Shown piece by piece: positions 9,431 through 21,416 of a stretch of DNA of 64,000 nt. This stretch comes from SAR86 cluster bacterium AG-447-A08 (lineage in GTDB: Bacteria; Pseudomonadota; Gammaproteobacteria; Magnimaribacterales; Magnimaribacteraceae). The stretch's first letter is position 1. The number at the start of each line of letters is the position of its first letter. Position numbers and translations under genes: made by a program. The stretch lies in NCBI GenBank assembly GCA_003212335.1, contig QCQA01000004.1, forward strand, positions 62,001 to 126,000, written 5' to 3'. The notes under the pieces were generated by a model. The model was not told where the DNA came from. It saw only the letters and a program-made list of their open reading frames with translations, and ran no database searches.

Positions 9431-10084
9431 TTGACCAATATTCTTGCATTAGAAACTTCTACTGATATTTGCTCCGTTTCTATAAGAAAAGGCGTTGATG
9501 TTTTTAACTTTCATGAGAGCTTGCCCCGTCAACACACGGAAAATCTTCTTAGTGTAATAAGTGAATTGTTAAATGAAAGTAAACTAGGTTTTAAGGATTT
9601 AGATGCTATTGCAGTCGGAGTTGGTCCTGGATCTTATACAGGAGTAAGATTGTCATGTGCAGTTGCTCAGGGCATTGCTTTTTCGCACGACATAAAAGGT
9701 TTGATACTCTCTAGCTTAGAATTAATCGCAATAGAGGCTTTTAATAAAACCAACTCATCCCACATAGTGGGTATCTCAGAAGTAAATATGGAGAATGTAT
9801 ATATTTCTGAATCAAGACTTGAAGATGGCGATATTTATTCTAAGTTTAAATTGATTAAACAAGATGAATTTAATATACAAGATTTTCATGATGATAGCCT
9901 TTTTGTTGGTCCAGGCTGTTCGCAATTTCCTGAGTTGACAAATAAATTAGAAGGAGCTACTCCTAAAGCAATTCATTTACTCGATATAGCTGAAAAGAGA
10001 TCTAGGCAAAATCTTCTCAAAGAGCCGGAAGAATTCTTACCAATCTATTTGAATGATGAAAATAGCTGGAAAAAATTAAAATGA
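9431..10084 (+). CDS. tsaB: tRNA threonylcarbamoyladenosine biosynthesis protein TsaB
   Basis: Partner of TsaD/TsaE in making the t6A37 modification of ANN-decoding tRNAs. It has 217 residues. The ASKHA-fold N-terminus ILALETSTDICSVSI and the motif AVGVGPGSYTGVRLS are hallmarks of TsaB (YeaZ). The start codon is TTG at 9431, directly after the adk stop; no better start gives the conserved N-terminus. It overlaps the uppP start by four bases. Confidence 0.94.
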   Translation: MTNILALETSTDICSVSIRKGVDVFNFHESLPRQHTENLLSVISELLNESKLGFKDLDAIAVGVGPGSYTGVRLSCAVAQGIAFSHDIKGLILSSLELIAIEAFNKTNSSHIVGISEVNMENVYISESRLEDGDIYSKFKLIKQDEFNIQDFHDDSLFVGPGCSQFPELTNKLEGATPKAIHLLDIAEKRSRQNLLKEPEEFLPIYLNDENSWKKLK

Positions 10085-10863
10085 ATTTCTTAGAAGCATT
10101 TTATCTCGCTCTCATACAAGGATTAACCGAATTTTTACCTATATCCAGTTCTGCTCATTTAATCCTTCTATCTGAGTATTTGGGATCAAATCAAAATCTT
10201 TTCTATGATGTTTCTCTACATCTAGGAACTTTATTTGCTGTTTGTATTTATTTTAAGAATGACTTAAAGCAAATGCTCTATTCTTTTACGAAAGATAGAT
10301 CCTCAGCGAACAATCAACTCTTAGTGCAATTAGTCCTATCTTCGCTACCTACGTTGATACTAGGATTTATTCTCGTAGATTTAATAGATTCTCATCTAAG
10401 GACTAGCTCAATTATTGCAATAACAACAATTTTATTTGGTATGGTTTTATTCATTGCTACTTTCAAAAAACCTGAGAAATTAAATATGAATGACATAACC
10501 TTGCGAGATGCATTCATTATAGGGTTAGCTCAATCCTTATCTTTAATTCCTGGCACTTCAAGATCTGGAATTACAATTTCAACTGGGCTATTTTTAGGCT
10601 TAGATAATAAAACAGCTTCAAAGTTTAGTTTTTTAATGGCTATACCAACCATTGGAGCAATTGCAGGTTACCAGTTATTCTCTGTAGATATAAACTACCT
10701 AATCAAATACTCTCAGATGAACATTTTAGGAGTGTTTGTGTCTTTTATAGTTGCCTATATTACTATCGACCTTTTTATAAAGTTTATAAATAAAATAGGT
10801 TTTCTTCCTTTCATTATCTATAGGATTGCCCTTGGACTTGTTCTGTTCTCGGTAATTATTTGA
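10081..10863 (+). CDS. uppP: Undecaprenyl-diphosphatase UppP (BacA)
   Basis: Integral membrane phosphatase that recycles undecaprenyl pyrophosphate for cell-wall and surface polymer synthesis. It has 260 residues and about eight hydrophobic helices. The two family motifs are visible: GLTEFLPISSSAHL at 14-27 and SLIPGTSRSGITIS at about 153-166, the latter holding the catalytic Arg. ATGA overlap with tsaB; its stop overlaps the next start by one base (TGATG). Confidence 0.96.
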   Translation: MNFLEAFYLALIQGLTEFLPISSSAHLILLSEYLGSNQNLFYDVSLHLGTLFAVCIYFKNDLKQMLYSFTKDRSSANNQLLVQLVLSSLPTLILGFILVDLIDSHLRTSSIIAITTILFGMVLFIATFKKPEKLNMNDITLRDAFIIGLAQSLSLIPGTSRSGITISTGLFLGLDNKTASKFSFLMAIPTIGAIAGYQLFSVDINYLIKYSQMNILGVFVSFIVAYITIDLFIKFINKIGFLPFIIYRIALGLVLFSVII

Positions 10864-11609
10864 TGAGATTTTTTATCACTTACTCACAACCATCTGTAGA
10901 AAAAAAAGCTTTATCTTTATCTAAAAAACTAAACCTAGAATTATTTGATGATTCAGGCATTTATGACACTGACTCTTTCTCTAGTGATTATTTCTTAGTT
11001 TGTAAGAGTGAAAGGTTAATTCTAAAAAAAGGTTTAAGAAAAAATGCTAAACCTATTTTCTGTGACTTTGATGATTGGGTGTCAAATTATGATGATAGCT
11101 TGTTGAAAAAAGCTCTAAAAGGCTTACCTAAGAAATTTTCTTGTCTCGATGTTACAGCAGGATTTGGTAAAGATTCTCTCGAAATATCCAAATCAAATAA
11201 TTGCCACTCAATTTCATTACTTGAAAAAGCATCCTGGATGCATGCGCTCTTGCAGGATGGACTAGAAAACGTTACCACACCAGAAGCAAAAGAATTGACG
11301 ATGAAGTTTACTCTTTACAATATAGATAATCTAACGTTTCTAAATTCTTCAATTAAGAAATTTGATCTAATTTATATTGATCCTATGTTTTATGGGGTCC
11401 AGAGATCAAAAGCCAAAAAACATATGCAAGCCCTAAGAGATTTATTGCCTGAGTTGAAGCAAGAAGGATTATTAAAAGAATGTCTAAATTCTGCAAGATA
11501 TCGAGTTATCGTCAAAAGACACAAGCATATGAATTATCTCGAAGATTTAGTCCCTACAAGGTCTGTAGAAGGTAAGGTGGTGCGATATGATTTATACAAT
11601 ATCAACTAG
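10863..11609 (+). CDS. rsmJ: 16S rRNA (guanine(1516)-N(2))-methyltransferase RsmJ
   Basis: SAM-dependent methyltransferase for m2G1516 of 16S rRNA. It has 248 residues from ATG 10863 (a TTG three bases upstream is also possible). The SAM motif I is LDVTAGFGKDSLE, followed by LLEKASWMHALLQDGL and the catalytic-site motif YIDPMFYGVQRSKAKKHMQ, where the RsmJ family has DPMFP.R.KSA..KK.M. Its 3' end overlaps the 3' end of the opposite-strand plsB by eight bases. Confidence 0.9.
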   Translation: MRFFITYSQPSVEKKALSLSKKLNLELFDDSGIYDTDSFSSDYFLVCKSERLILKKGLRKNAKPIFCDFDDWVSNYDDSLLKKALKGLPKKFSCLDVTAGFGKDSLEISKSNNCHSISLLEKASWMHALLQDGLENVTTPEAKELTMKFTLYNIDNLTFLNSSIKKFDLIYIDPMFYGVQRSKAKKHMQALRDLLPELKQEGLLKECLNSARYRVIVKRHKHMNYLEDLVPTRSVEGKVVRYDLYNIN

Positions 11610-14010
11610 GAAAGCTATCAACGAATTCTAAGAAATCCTTATCAAAAAATTGTTTATATAGCTTTTTTGCTCTTTTAGTAATCTTAGAGGCAGACAAATA
11701 CCCTTCCTCATCTTCTTTAAAATACTTAGTTTCTTTCATCATATATACAAAGTTATCAAACTTAGCTTTGTCTGAAAATTCAGGATAGGGCCATCCTTCT
11801 GTCAATTCTAAGCTCTCTGCTAATTCCTGGCATTGAATTTTAAGATCTTCTTTCATGATTTTTTCTTTTTTCCATATAGAGCTCATAACAATATAAAACC
11901 TCTTCAAACTAGGCTCACACAGATTAGAAAGGGCAATATAATTATTAAAAGAAGGGCTATTTTCTGATGGCGGAACGATATTACCTTCCTCATCGCTATT
12001 CAGCACACCCATGCCTTTAAGAACTATCATGGCTGCTTTAACAGTTTCACTGGTAGCTATACTTTGCTTCAAATGGAAATCTTTAGCAAAAATCGGGTAG
12101 ATCATGACCAATAGGTTTACGATATCATCTTCCGAAGCTTTCTTAACAAATTTAATTGACTCACAAATCAACGAATAAAGAATAAATAGATGGGCGATGT
12201 TGTTCTTGTAAAAAGACAATGTCGATATTTGATCTGCAGAAGGGCGATAGATTTTCTTCGACGAAACAAAAGTAGGAGATATAAATCCCAGTTTCTCAGT
12301 TTTAGCAATCATCTCTTGTATGTCCTCTTGCGTAAACCATACATCTTTATAATCTGAGGAATTACTAATTAATGTCATAAAAAATTTTATTCTGCTTATC
12401 ATATCCTCCTCACTCATAGCTTGTGTTGAAGAAGTGAGAAGCGCAACGGAGAAAAGACTTGTGGAAGTTACAGCTACAGAGTTGTTGATAGACTTAATGA
12501 CCTTTTGTCCTAACTGACTTGTTGCCTGCTGCAGCCATTCAGGTTTTTCTTGAGGAGAAGAAATTGAGTACTCTCCCACATGTTCTTTTAAGAAACTATC
12601 AAGATCAATTGGTTCGGAAAAGTTCAGATAAGCATTTCCAAGATAATTTCTGAAGTCCTTAAAAACCTTCAATGGATCAAATATACTCTCCTTTTTCTTT
12701 TTGCCTCCCGCTAACTCTGTAAGATAGCTTTGACCTTCTAATATTTTTTCATAGCCAATATATACAGGGACAATTTTTACATTTTGATTTTTTAAGGAAG
12801 CGTAACTTCTGATTATTAGAGACAGTAATCCGGGTCTTGATGGAAGGCTAAGACCTGTCCTGCTTCTACCTCCTTCTGGGAAGAATTCAATGGAGTTGCC
12901 CCTAGTCATTAACGCCCTAATATGTTCAAAAAAAACAGTACTATACAAAGTATTGCTCATAAATGTTCTTCGCATAAATACTGCTCCTGCACCCCTCAAA
13001 ATACCTCCAATAATAGGAAGATTAAGGTTGTTCCCAGCTGCTACCTGAGGAACCATCAAACCATTTTCATAGAGCAAATAGGTCAGGGCACAGTAATCGA
13101 TATGACTTCTGTGACAGGGTAAATAGATTAAAGAATTGTCTTTAGAAAGTTCTCTAATTTCTTCTAGATTTTTAGTGTGCAACCCTTCATATCGTGTATT
13201 CCAAAACCAGGTAAAACCTGAAGCAAGTAAGTTAACTATCGGATAGTTCAAGTCTGAACAAATCTCATTAGCATATCTGTAAGCTTTTTTTGTTAGTTGC
13301 CTTTTTCTAGAATTATTTCCATCTGACAATGTCTTAATTTCATTTCTCACATATTTGTTTCTTACTAGAGATTTAACGAGAGTTCTTCTGTGTGAGATAT
13401 CAGGACCTAACATAGCTTGCTTTGATTTTCTAAACACTGCTCTTAGATATCTACTTATTATCAGAGCATTTTTTTCTGTAGAATTATTTTGTTCAACTTC
13501 CTGCTTGATATCGAACAATCTCTCGAATTGAATAGTTAAATTTCTACCGTGAATAATTAGCTTAAAAATTCTTTTTACTGTACCGGCTGGCCTCCAAGAA
13601 GGAGAGAATATAATTTTGAATAAGGATTGCTCTTTGTCAGGCCTATTTCCCCAGGATATAGTCACTGGAATAATGGCAATGTCATCTTCGTAACTGAGAA
13701 TTTCCTCTAAATTATGAGTTTTTTGTCTCTTAAATTTCTGCTCTGAAATTAAATACTTTGGACTCTTTAAACATATAAATCTTTTGGATCCAATACCAGA
13801 GAGATTTTCAAGAGGGCTCGGCAAATTATTTTGTTTACAAATTTCATTCAGTGCAGCTAAATCAATTACAGATTCGCTCGCGAGCGCGTATACAATATTT
13901 CTATTACTTTCTAATTTATTTAGATCTTCAGTCCTTAACTTGGACGAGATAAGAGGCTTAATAAAAAAGCTCAATAGCTTGAAAATAAAACTATTGGTAT
14001 AAAAATTCAT
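11602..14010 (-). CDS. plsB: Glycerol-3-phosphate acyltransferase PlsB
   Basis: Inner-membrane enzyme that acylates sn-glycerol-3-phosphate at position 1, the first step of phospholipid synthesis. It has 802 residues, matching the ~800-residue PlsB type rather than the short PlsY. The acyltransferase blocks are visible: HRSHID at 300-305 (HX4D), then FFPEGGRSRTG at 376-386 and IVPVYIGYEKI around 420. The N-terminal 270 residues and C-terminal 300 residues are the PlsB-specific flanking domains. It starts 83 bases from tRNA-Leu on the opposite strand and converges on rsmJ. Confidence 0.95.
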   Translation of the reverse strand: MNFYTNSFIFKLLSFFIKPLISSKLRTEDLNKLESNRNIVYALASESVIDLAALNEICKQNNLPSPLENLSGIGSKRFICLKSPKYLISEQKFKRQKTHNLEEILSYEDDIAIIPVTISWGNRPDKEQSLFKIIFSPSWRPAGTVKRIFKLIIHGRNLTIQFERLFDIKQEVEQNNSTEKNALIISRYLRAVFRKSKQAMLGPDISHRRTLVKSLVRNKYVRNEIKTLSDGNNSRKRQLTKKAYRYANEICSDLNYPIVNLLASGFTWFWNTRYEGLHTKNLEEIRELSKDNSLIYLPCHRSHIDYCALTYLLYENGLMVPQVAAGNNLNLPIIGGILRGAGAVFMRRTFMSNTLYSTVFFEHIRALMTRGNSIEFFPEGGRSRTGLSLPSRPGLLSLIIRSYASLKNQNVKIVPVYIGYEKILEGQSYLTELAGGKKKKESIFDPLKVFKDFRNYLGNAYLNFSEPIDLDSFLKEHVGEYSISSPQEKPEWLQQATSQLGQKVIKSINNSVAVTSTSLFSVALLTSSTQAMSEEDMISRIKFFMTLISNSSDYKDVWFTQEDIQEMIAKTEKLGFISPTFVSSKKIYRPSADQISTLSFYKNNIAHLFILYSLICESIKFVKKASEDDIVNLLVMIYPIFAKDFHLKQSIATSETVKAAMIVLKGMGVLNSDEEGNIVPPSENSPSFNNYIALSNLCEPSLKRFYIVMSSIWKKEKIMKEDLKIQCQELAESLELTEGWPYPEFSDKAKFDNFVYMMKETKYFKEDEEGYLSASKITKRAKKLYKQFFDKDFLEFVDSFPS

Positions 14011-14093
14011 TATTTACTAGATTTTGTTAAGTTATCTGCGGTGAGTTTACCTTTTCATAGTAAAATTTGTACTTACTTTGTACTTTTAAATTT

Positions 14094-14179
14094 GCCGAAG
14101 TGGCGGAATTGGTAGACGCAGGGGATTCAAAATCCCCCGCCCTTTGGGTGTGAGAGTTCGAGTCTCTCCTTCGGCACCA
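14094..14179 (+). tRNA. tRNA-Leu (anticodon CAA)
   Basis: 86-base class II tRNA with encoded CCA. The acceptor stem GCCGAAG (14094-14100) pairs with CTTCGGC (14169-14175), with discriminator A and CCA at 14177-14179. The anticodon stem GGGGA/TCCCC closes the loop TTCAAAA, giving anticodon CAA. A long variable arm (CCC-TTT-GGG) and the T-arm GAGAGTTCGAGTCTCTC fit leucine. The queA coding region begins 12 bases after the CCA, so the two are probably co-transcribed. Confidence 0.97.
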
Positions 14180-14191
14180 TCTAATATTCAT

Positions 14192-16341
<2,150 letters not shown>

Positions 16342-16350
16342 AGGAGAAAC

Positions 16351-16644
16351 ATGGAACAATCACCAACTTTTTTCGATCCAACATTATTTTTACTGTTTGG
16401 ATTCATGATCCTTATTTATTTTCTGATGATACGTCCAGAAAATAAAAGAAGGAAAACTCATCAAGATATGCTTGCCAGCTTAGAAGTGGGCGAAGAAATA
16501 GTCACAGCTGGAGGAATTCTAGGAAAAGTCTCTAAATTAACTGATCAATACATTGAATTATCCATTGCAGATAATACGAAAATAAAAATTCAAAAAACAT
16601 CAATCTCTGCTGTTTTACCTAAAGGAACATTAAAGTCCATCTAA
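16351..16644 (+). CDS. yajC: Preprotein translocase accessory subunit YajC
   Basis: Small inner-membrane protein that associates with SecDF. It has 97 residues: one hydrophobic helix (about 11-27, LFLLFGFMILIYFLMI) ending in RPENKRRK, then a soluble domain with the family motif VGEEIVTAGGILGKV. A good ribosome binding site (GAGGAG) precedes the ATG. It is followed three bases later by secD. Confidence 0.95.
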   Translation: MEQSPTFFDPTLFLLFGFMILIYFLMIRPENKRRKTHQDMLASLEVGEEIVTAGGILGKVSKLTDQYIELSIADNTKIKIQKTSISAVLPKGTLKSI

Positions 16645-16647
16645 GTC

Positions 16648-18498
16648 ATGAGGCGTTACGGCATTTGGAAATATTTGCTAATCCTGTTCGTTCTGGGATT
16701 TGGAATAGTATATTCATTGCCCAATTTGTATGCTCCAGACCCGGCAGTTCAAATCTCTTATACTAGCAGTTCGCAATCCGCAGATACTTTTCTTGTAGAA
16801 AGAGTTGAAGAAGTTATCAAAGATGAGAATATCAGTACCAAGATCGAATTAGAAAATGATTATGTTTTGATTAGAACCGATACCTATCAAAATCAATTAA
16901 AACTTAAAGATATCCTTTCAAAAAATTTGGTTAATGATGTGGTCATTGCCTTAAATTTGGCTCCAACTACTCCGAGATGGTTAATGGATATAGGTGCCAA
17001 TCCGATGAAATTAGGTTTGGATCTTAGAGGTGGAGTTCATTTTTTAATGCAAGTAGACACTGAAACTGCTTTAAAAAACAGACAGAATGGCACTCTTCAG
17101 GATTTGAGAATAAGATTAAGAGAAGAGAAGATCAGATACAACCAAGCATTAGTGCAAGACAATTCCTCAATACTCTTAAAATTTAACAATATTGAATCAA
17201 AAGAGAAAGCAGAAGAATTTATAAATGATAACTATACGCAGTTCAACCTGCCTCTTCTTTCTAACGAAAATAACTCTTTAGTTCTATCTTTATCTGATCT
17301 TGAGATAGACCAAATTGAGTCTGATGCCATCGATCAGAATCTAACTACTCTGAGGAATAGGGTAAACGAACTTGGTGTTTCTGAACCCATTGTTCAACGA
17401 CAAGGAAAAAAAAGGATAGTTGTTCAATTACCTGGCATACAAGATACTGCTGAGGCCAAAAATATTTTAGGTAAGACGGCAACTCTGGAATTTCACCTTG
17501 AAGCACAAATGGATACCCCGAGATCTAGAAAGACTTCGTATCCCTATAGAAATGGGTTAGGTGCACCAGCCTTCTTGCAAGATTCTATTATCCTAGGAGG
17601 AGATCAGGTCGCAACAGCACAAGCATCGTTCGACGAAAATGGATTACCTCAAGTAAACATAACTCTTGATGGAGAGGGTGGCTCTAAGATGCATAGAGCG
17701 ACAAGAGGAAATATAGGAAAACGCTTAGGAGTGCTTTTTGTAGAGCAGAAAACAAGAACTATCTACGAACGGAATGCGGAAGGAAAACAAATTCCAGTCC
17801 AAGAGTCCTATGAAGTAAAAGAAATAATTAGCTTAGCGACAATCAGGGCCGCTCTTGGAACAACTTTTAGAATAACTGGTCTTGATAGTCCTAGTGAATC
17901 CTCTGAATTAGCTTTATTGCTAAGAGCGGGTGCTTTAGCAGCTCCAATGACCTTTGTAGAAGAGAGAACAGTTGGACCAAGCCTTGGAGCAGACAACATT
18001 CAAGCAGGCGTTTTTTCTATGCAACTTGGTCTGTTGTTGGTTCTTGGATTCATACTTTTTTATTATAGGATATTCGGTATAGCAGCTAGCTTGGCTTTGA
18101 CATTCAATATTGTGTTATTGGTAGCGATAATGTCTATTCTTTCAGCCACGCTTACTTTGCCTGGAATCGCTGGAATAGTATTAACAGTTGGAATGGCTGT
18201 CGACGCAAATGTGCTTATATTCTCGCGAATTAGGGAGGAACTTAAGCGGGGCAGAGAGCCTCTAGAAGCTATAGATGCTGGTTACAATAGAGCTTTTTTA
18301 ACTATATGGGATGCTAATGTAACCACGTTGATCGTAGCAGTTATTTTACTTTCTTACGGTACCGGCCCAGTCAAAGGTTTTGCTATCACTCTTTCTATAG
18401 GCATTATTACTTCAATGTTTACTGCCATTATGGGCACTAGAGCATTTGTTAATTTAATATATGGCTCTAAGAAGAATATTGAGAGGATATCAATATGA
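16648..18498 (+). CDS. secD: Protein translocase subunit SecD
   Basis: Proton-motive-force-driven helper of the Sec translocon. It has 616 residues, the usual length for gammaproteobacteria. One helix at about 9-26 is followed by a large periplasmic region starting with the [16 protein letters not shown] motif, then five C-terminal helices (about 450-605) with [26 protein letters not shown] overlap couples it to secF. Confidence 0.97.
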   Translation: MRRYGIWKYLLILFVLGFGIVYSLPNLYAPDPAVQISYTSSSQSADTFLVERVEEVIKDENISTKIELENDYVLIRTDTYQNQLKLKDILSKNLVNDVVIALNLAPTTPRWLMDIGANPMKLGLDLRGGVHFLMQVDTETALKNRQNGTLQDLRIRLREEKIRYNQALVQDNSSILLKFNNIESKEKAEEFINDNYTQFNLPLLSNENNSLVLSLSDLEIDQIESDAIDQNLTTLRNRVNELGVSEPIVQRQGKKRIVVQLPGIQDTAEAKNILGKTATLEFHLEAQMDTPRSRKTSYPYRNGLGAPAFLQDSIILGGDQVATAQASFDENGLPQVNITLDGEGGSKMHRATRGNIGKRLGVLFVEQKTRTIYERNAEGKQIPVQESYEVKEIISLATIRAALGTTFRITGLDSPSESSELALLLRAGALAAPMTFVEERTVGPSLGADNIQAGVFSMQLGLLLVLGFILFYYRIFGIAASLALTFNIVLLVAIMSILSATLTLPGIAGIVLTVGMAVDANVLIFSRIREELKRGREPLEAIDAGYNRAFLTIWDANVTTLIVAVILLSYGTGPVKGFAITLSIGIITSMFTAIMGTRAFVNLIYGSKKNIERISI

Positions 18499-19409
18499 CT
18501 TTTAATATAGATTTTCTAGCATGGAGAAAAATAGCAATCGTTTTCTCATCTGTTTTTCTACTTGTATCAATTGGCTCTGTGGTTCTTAAAGAACTAAATT
18601 GGGGTTTAGATTTTACTGGAGGGACTCTCGTTGAGTTAAGCTACCCTCAAGAGGCCAATATTTCAGTTATAAGAGATACGCTTGTGAATGGCGGATTTGA
18701 AGGCGCTCAAGTTGCTAATTTTGGTTCTACAAGAGAAGTCTTGATTAAACTTCCAGGTACGGTGAGTGATAGTTTAGGTTCTGAGATTGTTGGTTTATTA
18801 AGTTCAGCTAATGCCGATCAGATTGACCTGAGGAGGATAGAGTATGTAGGCCCTCAAATTGGAAGTGAATTGAGAGATGATGGAGGAACGGCAATGCTCA
18901 TAGCGCTCGCCTTCATGATGTTATACATAGCTTTTAGATTTCAATCAATGTTTGCTGGGGCAGCGGTTGTAGCATTGATTCACGACGTAATTATTGTTGT
19001 GGGTATATTTTCGCTTATACAAATTGAATTTGACTTGACTGTTTTGGCTGCTCTATTGGCTGTAATAGGGTATTCCCTTAACGACACTATCGTTGTGTCT
19101 GATCGTATAAGGGAAAATCTGAGATCCTCTGAACTCGATGAGACAAGCGACATTATTAACATGTCTTTGAATCAAACATTAGGAAGAACATTAATTACTT
19201 CTTTAACGACTTTATTAGTTTTATTTTCCTTGTATTTCCTGGGTGGTGAGCTTATCAAGAATTTTGCTTTAGCCTTAATTTTTGGCGTTGTAATTGGAAC
19301 CTACTCATCTATCTATATAGCAGCTAATGCCCTGATAATGATGGGTTTAAACAAAGATCACTTAAAGGTAGAACAACCTGAAAATGCAGACGATAATCCT
19401 CTTCCCTAA
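18495..19409 (+). CDS. secF: Protein translocase subunit SecF
   Basis: Partner of SecD in the membrane. It has 304 residues and six predicted helices. Conserved motifs are [12 protein letters not shown] near residue 35 and [19 protein letters not shown] near 195, the SecF version of the SecD '[11 protein letters not shown]' motif. The gene ends the queA-secF run and shares a four-base 3' overlap (CTAA) with the convergent suhB. Confidence 0.97.
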   Translation: MTFNIDFLAWRKIAIVFSSVFLLVSIGSVVLKELNWGLDFTGGTLVELSYPQEANISVIRDTLVNGGFEGAQVANFGSTREVLIKLPGTVSDSLGSEIVGLLSSANADQIDLRRIEYVGPQIGSELRDDGGTAMLIALAFMMLYIAFRFQSMFAGAAVVALIHDVIIVVGIFSLIQIEFDLTVLAALLAVIGYSLNDTIVVSDRIRENLRSSELDETSDIINMSLNQTLGRTLITSLTTLLVLFSLYFLGGELIKNFALALIFGVVIGTYSSIYIAANALIMMGLNKDHLKVEQPENADDNPLP

Positions 19410-20215
19410 CTTTCAACTATTGTGGTGAAGGGTTTAATAGATTGAAGCATTGGTTTGAAGCATTTATTAGTTGAACAGATTATATTGTCTCCCTCGAGAT
19501 AGTCTGGATTTCCAAAATAATCACTAACCAATCCACCAGCTTCTCTAACCAATAGACCGCCAGCTGCAATATCCCACATACCTAGTCCACTTCCCCAGAA
19601 ACCATCTAATCTACCTGCAGCTACATTTGCCATATCTAATGCCGCTGAACCAGTTCTTCTAATAGTCAATCCATTTGAGTAAAGAGAACGAAAAGTCGAC
19701 ATATTATCGTGTCTAACGCGACCTTTATCTGTATCGTGAGAAGAATTACTTAATAAAGTGCCTGAAAGATTTTTTGCCTTGCTAACTCTAATCCTTCTAT
19801 TGTTAAGATAAGCTCCTCCTCCTAAGCTTGCCGTGAATTCATCTTGTCTGGCGACATCTATGATCAGCGCATGCATTGTTTTACCTTTTTCTACATAAGC
19901 AATTGAAATTGCGTAATAAGGAAACCCATGAATATAGTTCGTTGTTCCATCAAGTGGATCTATTACCCACATAGATTCTATATCTTTACCAGAACCTTCT
20001 AACCTTCCAACTTCCTCTGATACATAAGTGTGTTTGGGGTAGATTGATTTTAAGGAGTCAATAATTATAGATTCCACCCTCCTGTCGAGCTGAGTGACGA
20101 AATTCGATGGTCCTTTTTCCTTAATCTCAAGTTGATCAAGTCTGTAGGCAAAACTTAACAGTTCTTTGCATCCTGCACGAGCTGCTTCCAGGGCAATGTT
20201 TACTTTTGGTTCCAT
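19406..20215 (-). CDS. suhB: Inositol-1-monophosphatase family protein SuhB
   Basis: Mg-dependent phosphatase of the inositol monophosphatase family; in E. coli SuhB also takes part in rRNA transcription antitermination complexes. It has 269 residues. Metal-site motifs are visible: EE at 67-68 (VSEEVGR), [15 protein letters not shown] at 83-97 with Asp86 and Asp89, and [17 protein letters not shown] near 220. It is divergent from trmJ, 47 bases away, the same suhB/trmJ arrangement as in many gammaproteobacteria. Confidence 0.93.
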   Translation of the reverse strand: MEPKVNIALEAARAGCKELLSFAYRLDQLEIKEKGPSNFVTQLDRRVESIIIDSLKSIYPKHTYVSEEVGRLEGSGKDIESMWVIDPLDGTTNYIHGFPYYAISIAYVEKGKTMHALIIDVARQDEFTASLGGGAYLNNRRIRVSKAKNLSGTLLSNSSHDTDKGRVRHDNMSTFRSLYSNGLTIRRTGSAALDMANVAAGRLDGFWGSGLGMWDIAAGGLLVREAGGLVSDYFGNPDYLEGDNIICSTNKCFKPMLQSIKPFTTIVES

Positions 20216-20262
20216 AATTAGATGCGCATCCTAACATATTGAATCTATTCCCCTGATAGAAT

Positions 20263-21018
20263 ATGCATGTGGATGAAAAAAAAATTAAGTCTGATAATTT
20301 GCTCAATTCAGTCAAGGTAGTTTTGGTTGGCACTACTCATCCTGGAAATATTGGCGCGACAGCAAGAGCTATGAAGAATATGGGTATACTTGATCTAGCT
20401 CTCGTGGAACCAAAAGAATTTCCCAGCGATGTAGCAACGTTTAGGTCCAAGGCAGCTAAAGACATTCTAGAAAAAGCATCTGTTCATAGAAGTCTTGCCG
20501 AGGCCATATCTGAATGTGAGTTAGTTGTTGGCACAAGCGCACGAGGTAGGACCGTTCCTTGGCCAGTTCTTAATCCTAGAGAAGCAGCTGAGGAAATGCA
20601 TAAAAGCTCTCTAAATGGAAAAGTTGCGATTGTTTTTGGCAGAGAAGATAGAGGTCTAACCAATGAAGAGCTTGGTTTATGTAATTTTCACGTACATATA
20701 CCTTCAGATCCCGAATATTCCTCCCTTAATTTATCGCAGGCTGTTCAAATTTTAGCTTACGAAATAAGGCTATCTTATTTACAAGATCGACATGTAAATA
20801 AAGAATACTGGGATGTTGAGCTTGCAAATAATGAACAAACAGAGAGATTAATTAATCATATGGACGAACTTATGCAAGAAGTTGATTTTTATGATGTTGA
20901 AAACCCTAGGAAGCTCTTAGTAAGGGTAAGAAGGTTTTTCAAGAGGAGCAAAATAGATGTTATGGAAGCTAATATTTTTAGAGGATTATTTGCTACTATT
21001 CAAAAGAAGTTGAAATGA
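20263..21018 (+). CDS. trmJ: tRNA (cytidine/uridine-2'-O-)-methyltransferase TrmJ
   Basis: SPOUT-family methyltransferase for Nm32 in the tRNA anticodon loop. It has 251 residues. Motifs are VLVGTTHPGNIGATARAMKNMG (here in two parts: VLVGTTHPGNIG, then ARAMKNMG), VFGREDRGLTNEELGLC and the SAM-knot segment PSDPEYSSLNLSQAVQIL. The first 17 residues before the conserved strand are slightly longer than in E. coli, so a later start cannot be ruled out. The usual downstream iscR is not present here; a GntR gene follows. Confidence 0.93.
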   Translation: MHVDEKKIKSDNLLNSVKVVLVGTTHPGNIGATARAMKNMGILDLALVEPKEFPSDVATFRSKAAKDILEKASVHRSLAEAISECELVVGTSARGRTVPWPVLNPREAAEEMHKSSLNGKVAIVFGREDRGLTNEELGLCNFHVHIPSDPEYSSLNLSQAVQILAYEIRLSYLQDRHVNKEYWDVELANNEQTERLINHMDELMQEVDFYDVENPRKLLVRVRRFFKRSKIDVMEANIFRGLFATIQKKLK

Positions 21019-21023
21019 TTTGG

Positions 21024-21052
21024 TTGTAAGTGTGTTAGTAAAGTAATACACT
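21024..21052 (+). promoter_or_regulatory. Promoter with overlapping inverted repeat: probable YtrA-type operator
   Basis: AGTGT at 21029-21033 and ACACT at 21048-21052 are exact reverse complements; extended arms AGTGTGTTA and TAATACACT match at 8 of 9 positions around a 6-base centre. Known YtrA-subfamily operators have AGTGT(A)...(T)ACACT arms with similar spacing. A possible sigma-70 promoter, TTGTAA (21024-21029), 17 bases, TACACT (21047-21052), is almost completely covered by the repeat. The next gene, starting at 21071, encodes the GntR/YtrA repressor, so autorepression is likely. Confidence 0.65.
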
Positions 21053-21070
21053 GCTCTTAAGGATTGCTTC

Positions 21071-21415
21071 ATGCAGTGGACAAACGATCAACCCATATAC
21101 CAACAAGTTAGAGACCATGTAGTCTCTCTGATCATCGACAATGTTCTTAAGTCAGGTGATCCAATACCTTCCGTAAGACAAATGGCTGTCGAAGGCGGCG
21201 TAAATCCTTTAACAGTTTCAAAGGCCTATCAAGAACTTGTTGATTTAAATATTGTCGAAAAAAGAAGGGGATTGGGTATGTTCATTACCGAAGGCGCTAA
21301 AAAAGAATTATTAAAACTAGAAAAAACAAAATTCTTGGATAATGAATGGCCTAATACTCTAAAAAGAGCAGAAAGCTTAGGAATAGATCTTATTGAACTA
21401 TTAGGTAAGAAATGA
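21071..21415 (+). CDS. GntR-family transcriptional repressor, YtrA subfamily
   Basis: DNA-binding repressor of the linked ABC transporter operon. It has 114 residues: the winged helix GntR domain (about 5-75; IYQQVRDHVVSLI, SGDPIPSVRQMAVEGGVNPLTVSKAYQEL, GLGMFI) and only a short C-terminal dimerisation tail of about 40 residues, as in YtrA. It overlaps nothing but ends one base before the ABC ATPase gene. An inverted repeat 18 bases upstream of the start is the likely operator. The effector is unknown; in Gram-positive YtrA systems cell-wall-active compounds induce the operon. Confidence 0.88.
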   Translation: MQWTNDQPIYQQVRDHVVSLIIDNVLKSGDPIPSVRQMAVEGGVNPLTVSKAYQELVDLNIVEKRRGLGMFITEGAKKELLKLEKTKFLDNEWPNTLKRAESLGIDLIELLGKK

Positions 21416-21416
21416 G

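Noticed and set aside
14066-14086. Direct repeat TTTGTACTT upstream of tRNA-Leu as an operator
   Set aside because: Two 9-base copies in AT-rich sequence without other support; may be chance.
14144-14191. In-frame extension of queA upstream into the tRNA-Leu gene
   Set aside because: It would translate tRNA sequence; the TTG at 14192 aligns with the conserved QueA N-terminus.
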